NCBI RefSeq assembly: GCF_024713945.1
Contig: NC_134677.1
Span: forward strand, 8,206,001-8,270,000
DNA from: Dermatophagoides farinae
Lineage: Eukaryota; Arthropoda; Arachnida; Sarcoptiformes; Pyroglyphidae
Direction: 5' to 3'
Length of the DNA stretch: 64,000 nt
Shown: positions 20,539-34,275 of the stretch, one piece after another
Position numbering within the stretch: the first letter of the stretch is position 1
Layout of the letters: each line of letters opens with the position of its first letter
Program-made: the position numbers and the translations under genes
The notes under the pieces: model-generated
The model's database searches: none
The model's input: only the letters and a program-made list of their open reading frames with translations
Told to the model about the DNA's origin: nothing

Positions 20539-23500
20539 TTATACGGTTGTTGATGTTTCCTGTGTTTCTGATGTTATTGGTTGATTATGAGAAGATTCAC
20601 AAGAATTTTTTCCCTCTTCCATTATCATTGTTGATCCTAAAAGTTGTGAATGTTGTTGTTGGTGTTGTTGCAATGTAAAAGGCACCGATAATGTTGAAAT
20701 TGGTGATGTTGGTGATAGAAAGCCACCGATATGAGAATCGATACCATTCCGGCTGCTCCCGGATCCACCACCTAATGGTAATGTTTCAGCTTGACTCCAT
20801 GTCATTGAACCAATTGTATTCGGTTGACTATGATGATAATTTGATGGTATTAGTGCGGTGTGGCTTGATGAATGATTCGAAATTTTATCCGTACTATGTT
20901 GATAATATGATGAAACATCCATAAGTAAATGTAATGGAGTGGCGGTATCAGTGTTCGAATTAGATCGTGTTTGACAAGGATGTATCGAGAAGAATGGAGA
21001 ATCAGCCGATGTTGTTGTTTCGGAAGCATAAACCGTATGATACATTGGAGGTGGCTGTGATGGTAATGAATCAATCGATGAAGGAGATTGACTACTACTT
21101 AAATGTTCCATTAAAGGATTTTTTATAATCACACTTAGTGGATGAGTTTGTTGGCAATGTTGTTGTTTAGGTGATCCATTTATACTACTATCGATGTTGT
21201 TTTCACCAACAATTTGTTTGTACAATGTTGAATGATGGTTAGAATTTATGGGCAATGTACCACAATGATATGATGCAGCTGTTGTAGAATTTATCCTTGA
21301 ACTATTTATATTATTATTACCTAACAATGATCCTAAACAATGATCATGAAATGGTGATGAAGATGATGATCGTTGCTGTGGTGGTGGCCCAATGTTCGTT
21401 GTCGATGTTGTGGTCAAATCTAATAATGTAACTGGATGAAGATTATTACAATTATCACCGATACCATTTTGATTGTGATTGTCTAATTTATTAATTGATG
21501 ATTGCTGTATAGATACTGTGAATGTATCAAATGTATCCAGATTGATATGTGCGTCACTACCATCATTGTTATTGTTGTTATCATTATGATCAATAGATAT
21601 TTGTTTAATCATTGATTTATTAGCTTTAGACAATGATAATGATGTTGGCGATGAAAGTGGTCGATGACGACCTTTAGATCGATTAATGGTACGAATTTTC
21701 GATACAATCATAATGATTATGGCTGAAATGACTAATCCAATGACAACAGTGATTAACAAATACATCATAGGTTTGATACCAAAATCGGCAGTAAATTTTA
21801 GAAATTCTGAGAAAAAAAAACAAATCATTACAATGAAATAAAACAGTCATTAAAAATGTCAAACCTGATCCACGACTACCGGGATGCATTGTTGTAGCCG
21901 AAAGTGTTACATAATTACTACGACCTTTAACATTAGATGCATATAATAAAAGAACATATGTTGAAACTGGAATATCACGAACAATAAATTCAATATAATT
22001 GTTTGATTGTGCTAATGGATTAACAGCCACAGCTTTATGATCATCAATTGAATCATTGAAAATGTTTCCAAATAAAATTTGTTGACCTAAATTTTCACCA
22101 TCATCCACGATATCGCTTGTGGTTAGATTGGCCACCATCTGTCCTTGATCAGCTTGAAATATTTCCAAATGAAATTGTTGATCAAGACCACCATCATCAC
22201 CGGGTTGACAACGTACCACCAGACCATCAGAGCTTTGATTTCGTACCATACAATTTTGCAATGGTTGTGGTTGTCCAGCCGGTATTATATCAAAACGACA
22301 TGGTTCATATTGTTCGCCAAGTTTATTTGTTGCCCAACATAATAATTGACCATAACCATAACGTGTTTTTGGTTCATAACGTGCGATCGAAGTTCGACTT
22401 TTTGTCAACAACAAACTTTTGCTAGCTGGACGAACTTGAAATGTATCGATAGGAATCATCATCATTGATTCTGATTGTGAACTATTAAACATCCAACGAA
22501 AAGTCACTTCTTCAGGATCGGATTCAACTGTACAAGGCACTTGAAGTGGTTCACGTTGTGCTACACCAAATAAACTACGTTGACCACGTGCACAAACTGG
22601 TTTATCTGTTTTTTTTTTGACAGTATGAAAGTTTTAATAGTCAGAATTGTCATCCAATTCTTATTGTGTACTTACATTGAACTTTAAGAAGAATATCATC
22701 ACTATATCCTTCACCTTGAACATTGGCAGCCATACAACGATAACGACCGGAATGTTTTCGATCAATATTATAGATTAATAATGTGTTCGATTTGAATTCA
22801 ATCCAAGAATCATTCCATTCACCACGATGATGATGAATTGATTTTGGATTATTCGATACGAATGACAGACGACGTCCTTCAAAAATCCATCCAATTTCCG
22901 AAGCGATAGGATTAGCTGAAACATGACATTCAATTGAAACATTGGAACGTTCATGGATATTATCATGTTGAATGGTAGCGCCAAATGAAATTGTCAATTT
23001 TGGCTTAACTAAACAAGAAAAGGGAAAAATATTACAATACGAAAATGGCTCGATAAAAAAATGACAACAACAGAGAGAAAAAAAAATGTCAACATACATA
23101 AAACATTTAGAATCCAAGAATCCTCAAGGGAAGAATCAGGCAATACTGGATGATCGGCACGACAGCTCAACACTTTACCATTATCATTGATTGTTGGCAC
23201 AAATTGAATTGTACTGAATGTACGATTAGAAATTGAATTTCCTACACCAATTTCTTCAGTAACAGCGTGTTCTAAACGTTGCGATTGTTTCCACCATGAC
23301 AATAATGCTGGTGGCCGTGCACCATCTGATTCACAATTGATCACAATCATTTGTCCATCAATCAATGGACGATGTACGGTTGTAATGCGTACATTCAATG
23401 GACGGACTATTAAAAAAACAAAAAATTAAAATTGAAGAAAATGATTAAAGTTTGAAAAGGAAAAAAATTCATTCATTCAATAACAACAACAACAAAAAAA

Positions 23501-26500
23501 ACACATGAGATAATCAAAAGTTGAGATACTTCATGTGGATATATATGTCGTCTAGTAATTTTTTTTTGTTATAACATAGATAAAAACCAAATAATAAACG
23601 ATAAACCATCAACAGGAAATGGCCAAACAATAAAAACAACGATAACAAAGTTTTTCATAAATGAGTAGATATTTATATAGTACGACGACTACGACTACGA
23701 ATGATGATGGTGATCATAAAAATCCAAAAGTAAAGCAGATCGCAGATTGAGCAGAAAAAAAATAAAATGATTTTTTTCTTCACCCGCACACTCACACACA
23801 CACACACACACAAACACAAACACAACAAAAGCTTTAATGATTCCATTTCATTTCCAGAGTTTCTCGAATAAAAAGCTCGTGAAAAAAAAACTTTTTTTTT
23901 CCAGAAAAAAAAAGAAGAAAAATGTTTTTAATTTAATTGTTGCTCATTTAACGACACAAAATGAATCACAAAAAAAAAATGTGAATGTGAAGTTGATGCT
24001 GTGATTTTTAGAAATTTATCGTTTCTTTTTCTTTCGAATGATGATGATTATGATTATGATTATGATTATGATGATTATTATTTTGGTTATGAAAGATAAT
24101 GATAATAGCTGAACCATAACAATACGTTATTTATGAACGGATAATGATGATGATGATAATGACACAACAACAACAACAACAACAAAAAACGAAGGAAATG
24201 ATTTGAGAATATATTTCCATCGAAAAGAAAAATTCGTTCGAATGTTTTTTTTTTCGTTACGGTCTTATGCAAATGACAAACATTATTGCAGAGAAAGTGA
24301 AAGAGAGAATTCGATTTATTTATCATCAGAAGAAAAAAAAATAAGGTAACGGAAAAAAAATAAAAATCAAAGTTTGTTCAATTTTCATTCTCTTTGCATC
24401 GAGAGAAAAAAAAACTTTTCTCTGTGTGTGTAGGGCGTTTCTGTGTTGACCAAATATTTATTGAGTTATAAAAGTTTTGAATAAGCGTACGAGTGTGTAT
24501 GTGTCTTATGAATTATGAATTTTGCAATGTGAACAACAACAACAACAACAACATTCAAAACACACCAATGATGGTCAAACCATAATCGTTTTTTCTTCTT
24601 CGTAAAGAAAAAAATGAACTTAACCATTCACATATATTCTCAACATCAATCACACCATCACGTCTTTGGTTAATGTAAATGTTTTTGTATCATGATCATC
24701 ATGATCATCATAATAAATTGTCATATACATGATAGAAATATGTTATAGAATACTAAAATCATGACCAAACATCATTATCATCATCAATGCAAAAAAAAAA
24801 AATAAAAATAAAAAGGTGTCACAAATTATGACAGCCACCAACAACGCCACCACCACCACTACTAATGACAGTGATCATCATCATCATCATTGATATTGTG
24901 CGTGATTTCTGACCATATTCAATGTGTTTCGTTTCGTTGTTGTTTACTATTCTCATTTTTTGTTTGTTTGTTTCACACCACAATAAACATACCGTAAATA
25001 TGTACCCGTTACATTTCATTTTTTTCTCTTCTTTTTTATCAACTTATATTCACAAAACACACACACAGACAAATAAATAAAAGACACACTTGAATTCAGT
25101 AGCTAGAAATGATATCAAATTGCATACAAATAGCAGAGAGAGAGAGAAAGAGATCCATTTTCGATTTATCGCCCAGAATATATTTTTTCGATATTCGATT
25201 TTGTATCGTTTGTACAGACACACACACACACACACACAATGATGGTATCACATCACATCACATTTATTTACTATGATGATGATGATGATAATACAGCAAG
25301 GGCAACGCCGAATATTTATGTGATTCTACTACTAAAGCAATAACAGTAATGATATTCAAATGATAAAAGTTTTTTTTTCTTCCCGTTCTTCCATAAACAT
25401 TTTAAGAATTTTTTATTTCTCTCTTTATGTCTCTCTAGATTCATATTCTTTTTCTGTTGGAAAAAAATGATTGCCGCCGATATATTCGAATGGTGAAAAA
25501 AATGACAAACAAATGGATGAATGGATGGATTGAGTGAAACAAACGATGAAACCGATAGATGAAAAAAATGATGATGATGATCATAATAAGAATATTTCGT
25601 TTTTTTTCTCATTCAATAAATTCCATTTGGAGAAAAAAAAAGCCGTGGAAAATTGAATCCGATTTGGAATGAAAAACAAAAAAAAAACGCGAAATATTGA
25701 AACTTGAAACGAACAAAAAAAACGAAACTATTCGCAAACAATTCGATTTATTCGGGTTTTACACATTTATTCTACTGTAAACAGACAAATTTCAAAATAT
25801 TTGAAATCGAAATTTTTTGTTTTTGTTTTTTTGGTTCTCATTTTTCACATCATTATTCAATGTTGAACGATTATTATTATCAACCACACCAACACCATTG
25901 CATCGATACGAACATCGCACCATTACTAATTCTTTAAAAGCAAGAAAAAAAAATACAACGATAATGATGATGATAATAGACATTCAACGATCAAAGATCA
26001 TCATCTTGTTGATGAATGATCAAAAAACAACAACAACAACAACAACAACGACGACGTCGAATATTTCAGTTCGTATATTCATTTATAATGATAATGATGG
26101 TTGTTGCAACAAAAGAAAACAAAACAAAAAAAAAACAATTTGCAAAATAAAACAGAAAAAAATCCTTTTCTATATCATGATGAATGAAAAACAAACAAAG
26201 AAACGGATGGATAGTTTTCTTTTATGGTGGTTAGTGAAAAATTTTGTTGTTGTTGTTGTTTTTTTTTTTGAATCTGATTATTATCATTATTATGATTATT
26301 ATAAGCGGCTCATTTCCTTAATCGATCTGGAATGAAAAAAAAAAACAAAAACAAAGTGACTTTGAATTCAAAGTCGCAACGAAGGATTTTAAATTTGAAT
26401 TGAATCGAATGAATGAATGAATGAACAAGATAAGCTCAAATCGTAAAATTAACCAAAATTGGCTGGCTGGCTGTCTGGTTGGCTTCAAAACAAAAAAAAA

Positions 26501-29500
26501 TGTTGGCTTCACTGTCAAAATTATAGTATATTTTGTGAGCGAATGATGAAAATTTATTTTTCATAAACTAAATTGGTAAGAAGGACCAAAAAAAATCAAG
26601 TAAATTTTTCTACTGAAAAATATCGATTTATTTATAATGAAAACACACACACACAAACAGAGAGAAAGAAAAAACTTTGACTTTTGGACATTTTTTTTCA
26701 TTTCTTCCAAAAAGTCATTTCAATTTGCCATGAAATGAGCAATGGCAATATATACCATGAAACAAATGGACCAAACCAAAACATGGTCATCATCATTTAG
26801 CTTCAATGATGATGTCGTTATATTCATCGTCATTGTTGTTGTTGTTGTTGTTGTTGTGTAAAACATTCATTTTCATTCAATTCAATTTATATATTCACCA
26901 ACTAGATTAAATAGCGGTCATCAAAACTGACCACCGCCGCCACCACCACACATTATCATCATTATTGCCCATTATGTTGATGGTTTACATAAAAAAAAGG
27001 GAAACACTAAGGATCTATAATCCAGTTAAATCAAATGGGATTTGATTTGGCTTTCTGTCCATGTGTATATGATGAACAAAATAAAATCCAGACTTCAGTT
27101 CGATTGAAATATCAACTGATCATATAACGTCGTTTTTCAAACAGGTATGTAACTTGGTTTATGAACAAAAAATAAAAACAATGACAAATTCAACTTTATT
27201 AGGTCGTCGTTGTCGTATGTTTTGATTTTTTTTCTGTTTTATTTTCTTTTCTCGGTCAATGTAAAATAAAACCGAGAAAACAAAACGATGATAAGCGAAA
27301 TGTATACTAAAAAAACAAAGCGATAAATCATGATGTCGAATGTTGTTGTTGTTGTTTTTTTCGTTATTTTTTTCTTATTTGCGAAACAAAACACTAATAA
27401 TAAGACTGAGATAAACAGAGATAACTTAACCATTTTTGTTTTTTTGGGTCGTTGCACACACACACACATAGAGAGAAAAAGATAGAAATCCAATAAAGCC
27501 ATTTTTCACTATTGTAAATTTTTCTATTTGTAGCACACATACACACACACACAGTAAAAAAGGGGTTAAGAACATACACACACAAAAAAAACATCAAATA
27601 GATTTGAACGTTGGCATAAAACAATCGGATCGAACATCAAAAAATATTGGAATGACAAATCGAATCGATAAACACAAGAAAGACAAATAATAACAACTAG
27701 TACAACAACAACAACAACAGCTCGTCATATCGGAAAAAAGACAACAACAACAACAACAAAAAACTTGATAATGAATCTTTTGAAAAAAAAAATTTTTCCC
27801 ACTAGATTTCGTTGCTATTGCAGTGGCTGTTTTCATGATTCACATTATATGAATGTGTTTGTCATTCATTTATTCATAGAGCAAAAAAAAAATTTAATAA
27901 TGAAAAATATTCAAAAGAACAAAAACGAAAAAAAAAATTTCCTCATTTTCTTCATTTGCCCCGGAGACACACACACACACACACCAAAGTCCAGAATTAT
28001 CAAATTTCAATTTATTGAAAATGTAATTTTCCTCGATCATCATCATCATCATCATACAAAAAAAAAAGAAAAATTCAGGAAAATTTGACAAGGCACGTTC
28101 CAAAAAGAAACTTTTTTTTCACTTTGCATTTTTTTTTCTGTGACTTTTTTTTAAACAAACTTTTTTCTTGAACATTCATTTCTACCACAAATTGATTCAC
28201 ACCCATAGACAAACACACACACACAGCAGCAACATTACCCATTTCCTTGAAAAAAAAAGAATTCGGAAACAAAATAAAAATAAAGAAACGGACAATGTAG
28301 AAAAAAAAAGTTGGCAAACATTGTTTTTGCATATTCATTATTATTATTAAAAAAATGATGATTTTCTTTTTTCCATCATTCATCACGGAATTTCATTCGC
28401 TCATTTGTTTCACAAAATTAAAAAAAAGAAGAAATTTTGAAACAAAAAAAAATTTACACACACACACACACACACACATCTTTTCATGACCAAAACTAAA
28501 AAAAAGCTCATCATTGAACAATGAACCAGTTGATAATCACTGTGAACATTATTATGAAGCAAAAAAAAAAAAAAAAAACAAAGACCAGCGGCTACGAAAA
28601 AAAAAATGTTCAAGCAACATACATCATAGGTATATATCTTGAAGAAGAAGAAGAAAAAGAAGAAAAAAAAATTATCAAAATAATGATGGAATGAAATTTA
28701 ATGTAAGTTTTAGCCAAAACTCACACAATACCCGAAACTAAAATCATCATCACAATGAAATCAGGCAGAATAAAGTAAAAAATAATGATAAAAAAAGATA
28801 ATTAACTCTCTCTCATTGTTTCTGCCACTACCACCACCACCACCATCACTACCAAGTTATAAAAATATGCAAAAGTTCATATTGTAAAAATAAAAAAAAA
28901 ATGATGATGATGATGAACAATTTTTTTTATATTCATTTTCGTTTGTTAGTTTTTTCATTCAAATGAAAAAAAAGAACAAAAGAAAATTTATTTTTTTCTG
29001 AATGAATAAATGAATGAATGAATGAATGGAAAGAAAACACCAAAAAGAACCAAATCTATGAGGATTTTTTTTTGTGTGTTGGTATCACCACCACCATTCG
29101 TGGATATTTAGTGAAATTAATTTATCATTATCATTCAACAAAAAAAAAAATTCTATTCTATTTCATCTTTTTCTTCAGATTTTCAATGATGAGAAATTAA
29201 AAAAAAACGAAACTTTTCTATCATCCATTCATTCAATGTCTATGTTTTTCTTTATAAAAAATGATGATTCTAGTTTGGCCAAAAAAAAAAAAACAGAATT
29301 AAAAACACTTACGATTAAGTTCCAATTGGATACTGCTTTGTGATTGTTTTAATTTGAATAAATTTTCATGTTGATTACTACTGCTACTATTGTTGTCGAA
29401 AATTTGACCAACCAATAATTGATTAGCTAATATGGCACGTCTTATTTGTTCAGGATCACGAGGATTCCATAATGATAATGATGATGATAATGTCGGAATG

Positions 29501-32500
29501 GCAGCTGAATTTGTACCAATAGTTGTTGTTGTTGTTGTCATTGTTGATGATGATGATGATGGAATTATATTGGGAAACATTTGGCCAATAGATTCATCAG
29601 AAACATTGAATAATGATTGACATGTAAGCGTTGTTCCTTGATCATCACGATGTAATTTATGTATAAAAAGTTCATTACGAACAATGCCTTGTGCTGTTAT
29701 TGTCCATTGATTGTCCAATAGTTGATCATTACGGTACCAATATAATAATGGTCTTGGTTTGCCTAAATTTTTTTTTGCGGTTTTTGGTGGTGGTTTTCGG
29801 TTATTGTCACGGGAAAATAAACAAAAAAAAAAAAAAATGGAAATGAAAATTATTTTTAGAATGAAAAAAATTCTGGTGTGGTTAATTATTACTACATTTT
29901 CTTATGCTAATTAGACAAACACACACAATATTTTTCTTTTCGTTAGATTAATGTTTTGCACTTCGGTATTTTTTTTTTTGTTGTTGTTGGTTAATCTAAT
30001 TTTTATTTTTGTTTCACTTTGGCACGCTCTCTCTCTCATTCGATGTGAAAGTTTCACATATGTTTTATATCATCAGCATCATTTTGTTTTCTCGATTGAT
30101 ATTGCTGTTGTTGGTTGATTAAAAACAATATATACACACACAAACACACAGCGAAAAAAATGAAAGGAAGAAAAAAAAAATTATAGAAACTTTGTTTCCT
30201 GCTGCTGCTGCTGCTACTCGGAATGGAAACGTCGAAAAAGAAATTTTTTTTTATAACCAAAAAAATAAACAAAATAAAAAGGCACACGCTGAAAATTTCA
30301 ATTGGAACTGCACATCATTGTGTTGTTGTTGATTTGCTTTGATGTTGGCCTTATTACACAAGTTATGAAAACACGGAAATAACTCTTTTATGTGATAATA
30401 AAGAAAGTTGCAATCGTTGTTTGCCCACCACCATCATCAACCATTATTTCTATCCCCTAATTTGGAACACAGAGTGATATACCACCAAAAAAAGCAACAA
30501 CAACAACAAAAAGCAGTCATGTCCAAAGTCAATGATTTTGAATTCGAAAAAACGTTCGATAAAAAAAACTATTTCAACTCTAATTGTCATCATCGTGTTT
30601 GTTTATTCGAATTATACAGAGAAAAAAACCCGGCTCATTTCAATGGGGAAAAAAATGGACAATCAATGATCATCATCATCATCAAATGGAATAAGAAATT
30701 CACTCATATAAACTGATTTGACATTTTTCAATTGTCATTGAAATTATTTTTCCGTTTATTCTAATACTTTGAAATGATGACAGTGATTGCTAACCATTCA
30801 TTCTGTCTCTGTCTGTCTATGTCTGTTTCTATCTCAAACCAAAGAAGAAGAGAAGAAAAAAAAATTAACCCCAAAATAAAATGACGAAATTTACTTTGAA
30901 TTATCGTGAAGGAAAAAAAATTTTTTTTGAACTTTTTCGCCTCTACAAGCACGGAATCTTCTTTTTTTTCTTGTATGTTTTTTTTCATTCTTTCAAAAAA
31001 TTTTCTCACACACACACACACATACGCAAAGAATAGACATTCTCAGACGAATAAATGGAAAAAAAAGAACTGAATGACAGATTTTGAAATGAAGAATTTT
31101 CATTTTTTTTTCTTTAATGGAAGTTCAGAATAATAAAAAAAATAAAACGGAATTCCGAATGATGATGATGATGATGATGACAAATTTCAACTTTCAAAAC
31201 TTATTTTTATTTTCAAGATGATGATGATGATGATTTTGATTTGTGTATTTTGAATGATTTTGAGTCTAATAATATAATAGAATTATGATGATGACAATGA
31301 CAATGACAATGATGGTGGTGGAAACTTTTTTTGTATTTTTTTTTTTTTTTTTTTGTTACAAACATACCTCCTTCAGCTTCACAGATAAGATTAAGATGGG
31401 CACCTTCATTGAACGGACTGATTGGATCGTTAAGACGTTGTCCAAATTCATCCATAATGATCACCTCTTTTGGTGGTATCAATACATCCAACAATATGGA
31501 ACGATGTTCAGATGGTGAACGACGAAAATCAACACGACAACGATATTCACCAGCATCTTCAACTGTAGAAGAAAAAAAATTTTTGAAATAAAAAAAAAAA
31601 TTTTTTTTCTTGTATCAAACACATACTTTTCAATGAATCAATAATCAAACTACTTGGACGTGTACTAAGATCAATAAAAGCTCTAGTGCCAAGCATATCA
31701 TCATCGGTAAAATGTTTTGCACGTTGCATTGTCGATGTACGTCTGGCATCAATTGAATATAGTGCACGTTGTTCTTGTCCACGAAACCATAATATCAGAT
31801 CAATAGAATCATTATAATATCGACCATTACGTAATAATGGTAATGAAACATTACATGGTAATATTGTTTTTGTTCCTTCCCAACCAATTATATGTGTTAT
31901 TGGTTCATTTTTAAATTGTGTATCAATCATCAATGATAACATTATCGGTTGATTTGATGATTCTTGTTGTTCAATACGATGATTATCTTTCCATGACAAT
32001 GATGATGATTTCATTATTGCTTTATTCATAGTATTTAAGCTCGTTGATTCTGTTGTTAATGAACGTCGTTTGACTGTTTCAGAAAAAAAAATAAAAATAA
32101 AAATGAAAATTAAATTTTTCCAACTAACAAAAAAAATAAAAAATAAATGTCAAGAGCAAATGAATTTCTTAAGAACCAAAAAATCTCTGTGCGTAAATCT
32201 TACTGTCAATCAATCACTTTACACACGCGACATACACACACACACGCTTTATTCAAGTAAATTTTTTTTTTGTTTCGATTGAACAACCCAAACTAGGGCT
32301 GCTCGGAAACATCTCGAAAACAGAAAAAGAGAGAGAGAGAGAGAGAAAAAAACAGTGACAGGTTATAATTAATAACGACAACGACAAAGACAGAATGAAA
32401 GAAAAAAAAACTCAATCAAGAATCCCATTGAAGATTCAATTGAAAATTCACAATGAAATTTCTAGTTTTTTTTCAAAAAAAAAAAACCATTAACTGCCTA

Positions 32501-34212
32501 CTATTGTGTGTGTGCATGTGCATGCATTTAGTGTGGATTTAGTCGTTGTTTTTTTTAGAACTGGAGTGAATGGAAAAAACATAAAAAAAAATCTATATCT
32601 GTCATTTGGATCAGTTTTTTTTCCGGAATCGGAATTAAGAATTTTTTTTTGTTTCTTGTTGTTGACGATATGATGATTTAATCACATTATATCCGTATTA
32701 TATTCTGATTGTTTGTTTGTTTGTTTGTGATACAATATCACTGTGCAAAGAGAGAATATAGAAAATAATAACAACAACAACAACAACAACAACATGGAAA
32801 ATAATGTTGTCCATTTTCTGTGTGTGTGTATGTTTGAAAAATTGCAAGTTTCACTCATAATGATTAATGTATTATTGTTGTCATTCTTCAATTGATGGTA
32901 CGATACTTGAATGAGAGCCCATGTTTTGGTCACATACACTGATGTTGATGTGGATGATGGTCAAAATCGAAAAGAAAAATGATCTGTAAATGAAAATCTC
33001 TTAATTTTCAATGTGATAAAAAGGTTGTTTATTTGCAATGCTTTTTACTTAATCAAACAGCCAAAAAAAAACATGATGTATATGAAAAAGAACTACAGTT
33101 TACTGTGATGTATATCTCTATGGTCTGATGATAATCAATGATGAGTGAACAACAACAAAAAAAAAGAAAAAAAAAGTCAAATCAATCAATTGATGGTAAA
33201 ACGAACACAAAGTGACCACGAAAATTGGATATATATTGTCGCGATTAATCTTTTTTGAAACTATCAACACTTTCACTTTTACTAGATTGCAAGTTTTTCT
33301 AAAACAAACAAACAAAAAATGTCCATGATTATACGCATGTTATGAATTTTTTTTTTCGATTTCAATTTCCTTTTCTTTTTTTTTTTGGTACGTGAATGTT
33401 GTCGTTGTTGTTGTTGTTGTTGTTTCTTGTTGTTAGTGGACAACAATGAAAATTACCATGGTCGATCAATAAAAAAAAAACAGTGCACAGAATTGAATGG
33501 AAAAAAAAGACGGAACTATTCCAGGGAGAAAGAGAATTAAACGGAAAAAAAAATTCAGCAATGCAAAAGATACAGATATCCATTATGTTATATATGGCCA
33601 CTGTTAATAGTATGCCACTTGAGAATTACATTTTGTTTGTGAACAAAAATATATTGAACCACAATCATCATCATCATCATCATAATATAAATCCATTTCG
33701 TTTTTTTTTCTGGGAATATTTATCCAATTCGAAAAAAACAAAAAAAAAAATTCGATTACAAATGAAAATTGTTTGTTTCGATTGATAATCGATAATATAT
33801 CTTGGCATGGACATGGCCATACTTTGAAAAGTTAGCCGGAAAAAAAACTTTATATATACCGTATTTGTTCATAATCAAACCTTGGAGCTATTTTGTATTG
33901 TTTTGAATTTTTTTTTGGCCATCAAAAAAAAAAAAACAAAATTGAAATTCAAAAGAAATTCTTCACACGATGCAAATCAATTTTTGACCAACAAACAAAA
34001 GAATTGACCTAGGAACTTGAAAATTTCAGAAATGTTCAGAATTAATTGAGACTGAATATCAATATGCAAGCGTGTGTGTGTGTGTGTGTGTTTGTGGAAC
34101 ATGGAATGTTTTTCATTTTCAAGTTTTTTTTTTCATTTGCCGAAATTTTTCCTTTTTTTTAGCATCAGCAAGACGAAAAAAAAAGTTTAAACCGTTTTTC
34201 TTTCATCATCCC

Positions 34213-34275
<63 letters not shown>

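Noticed and set aside
32682-32939. Open frame with a poly-Leu stretch that looks like a signal peptide closer to the Side-like Ig1 exon
   Set aside because: The Leu run is the translation of a CAA/TTG microsatellite, and the only donor-like GT after it gives phase 2, not the phase 1 needed at 32073.
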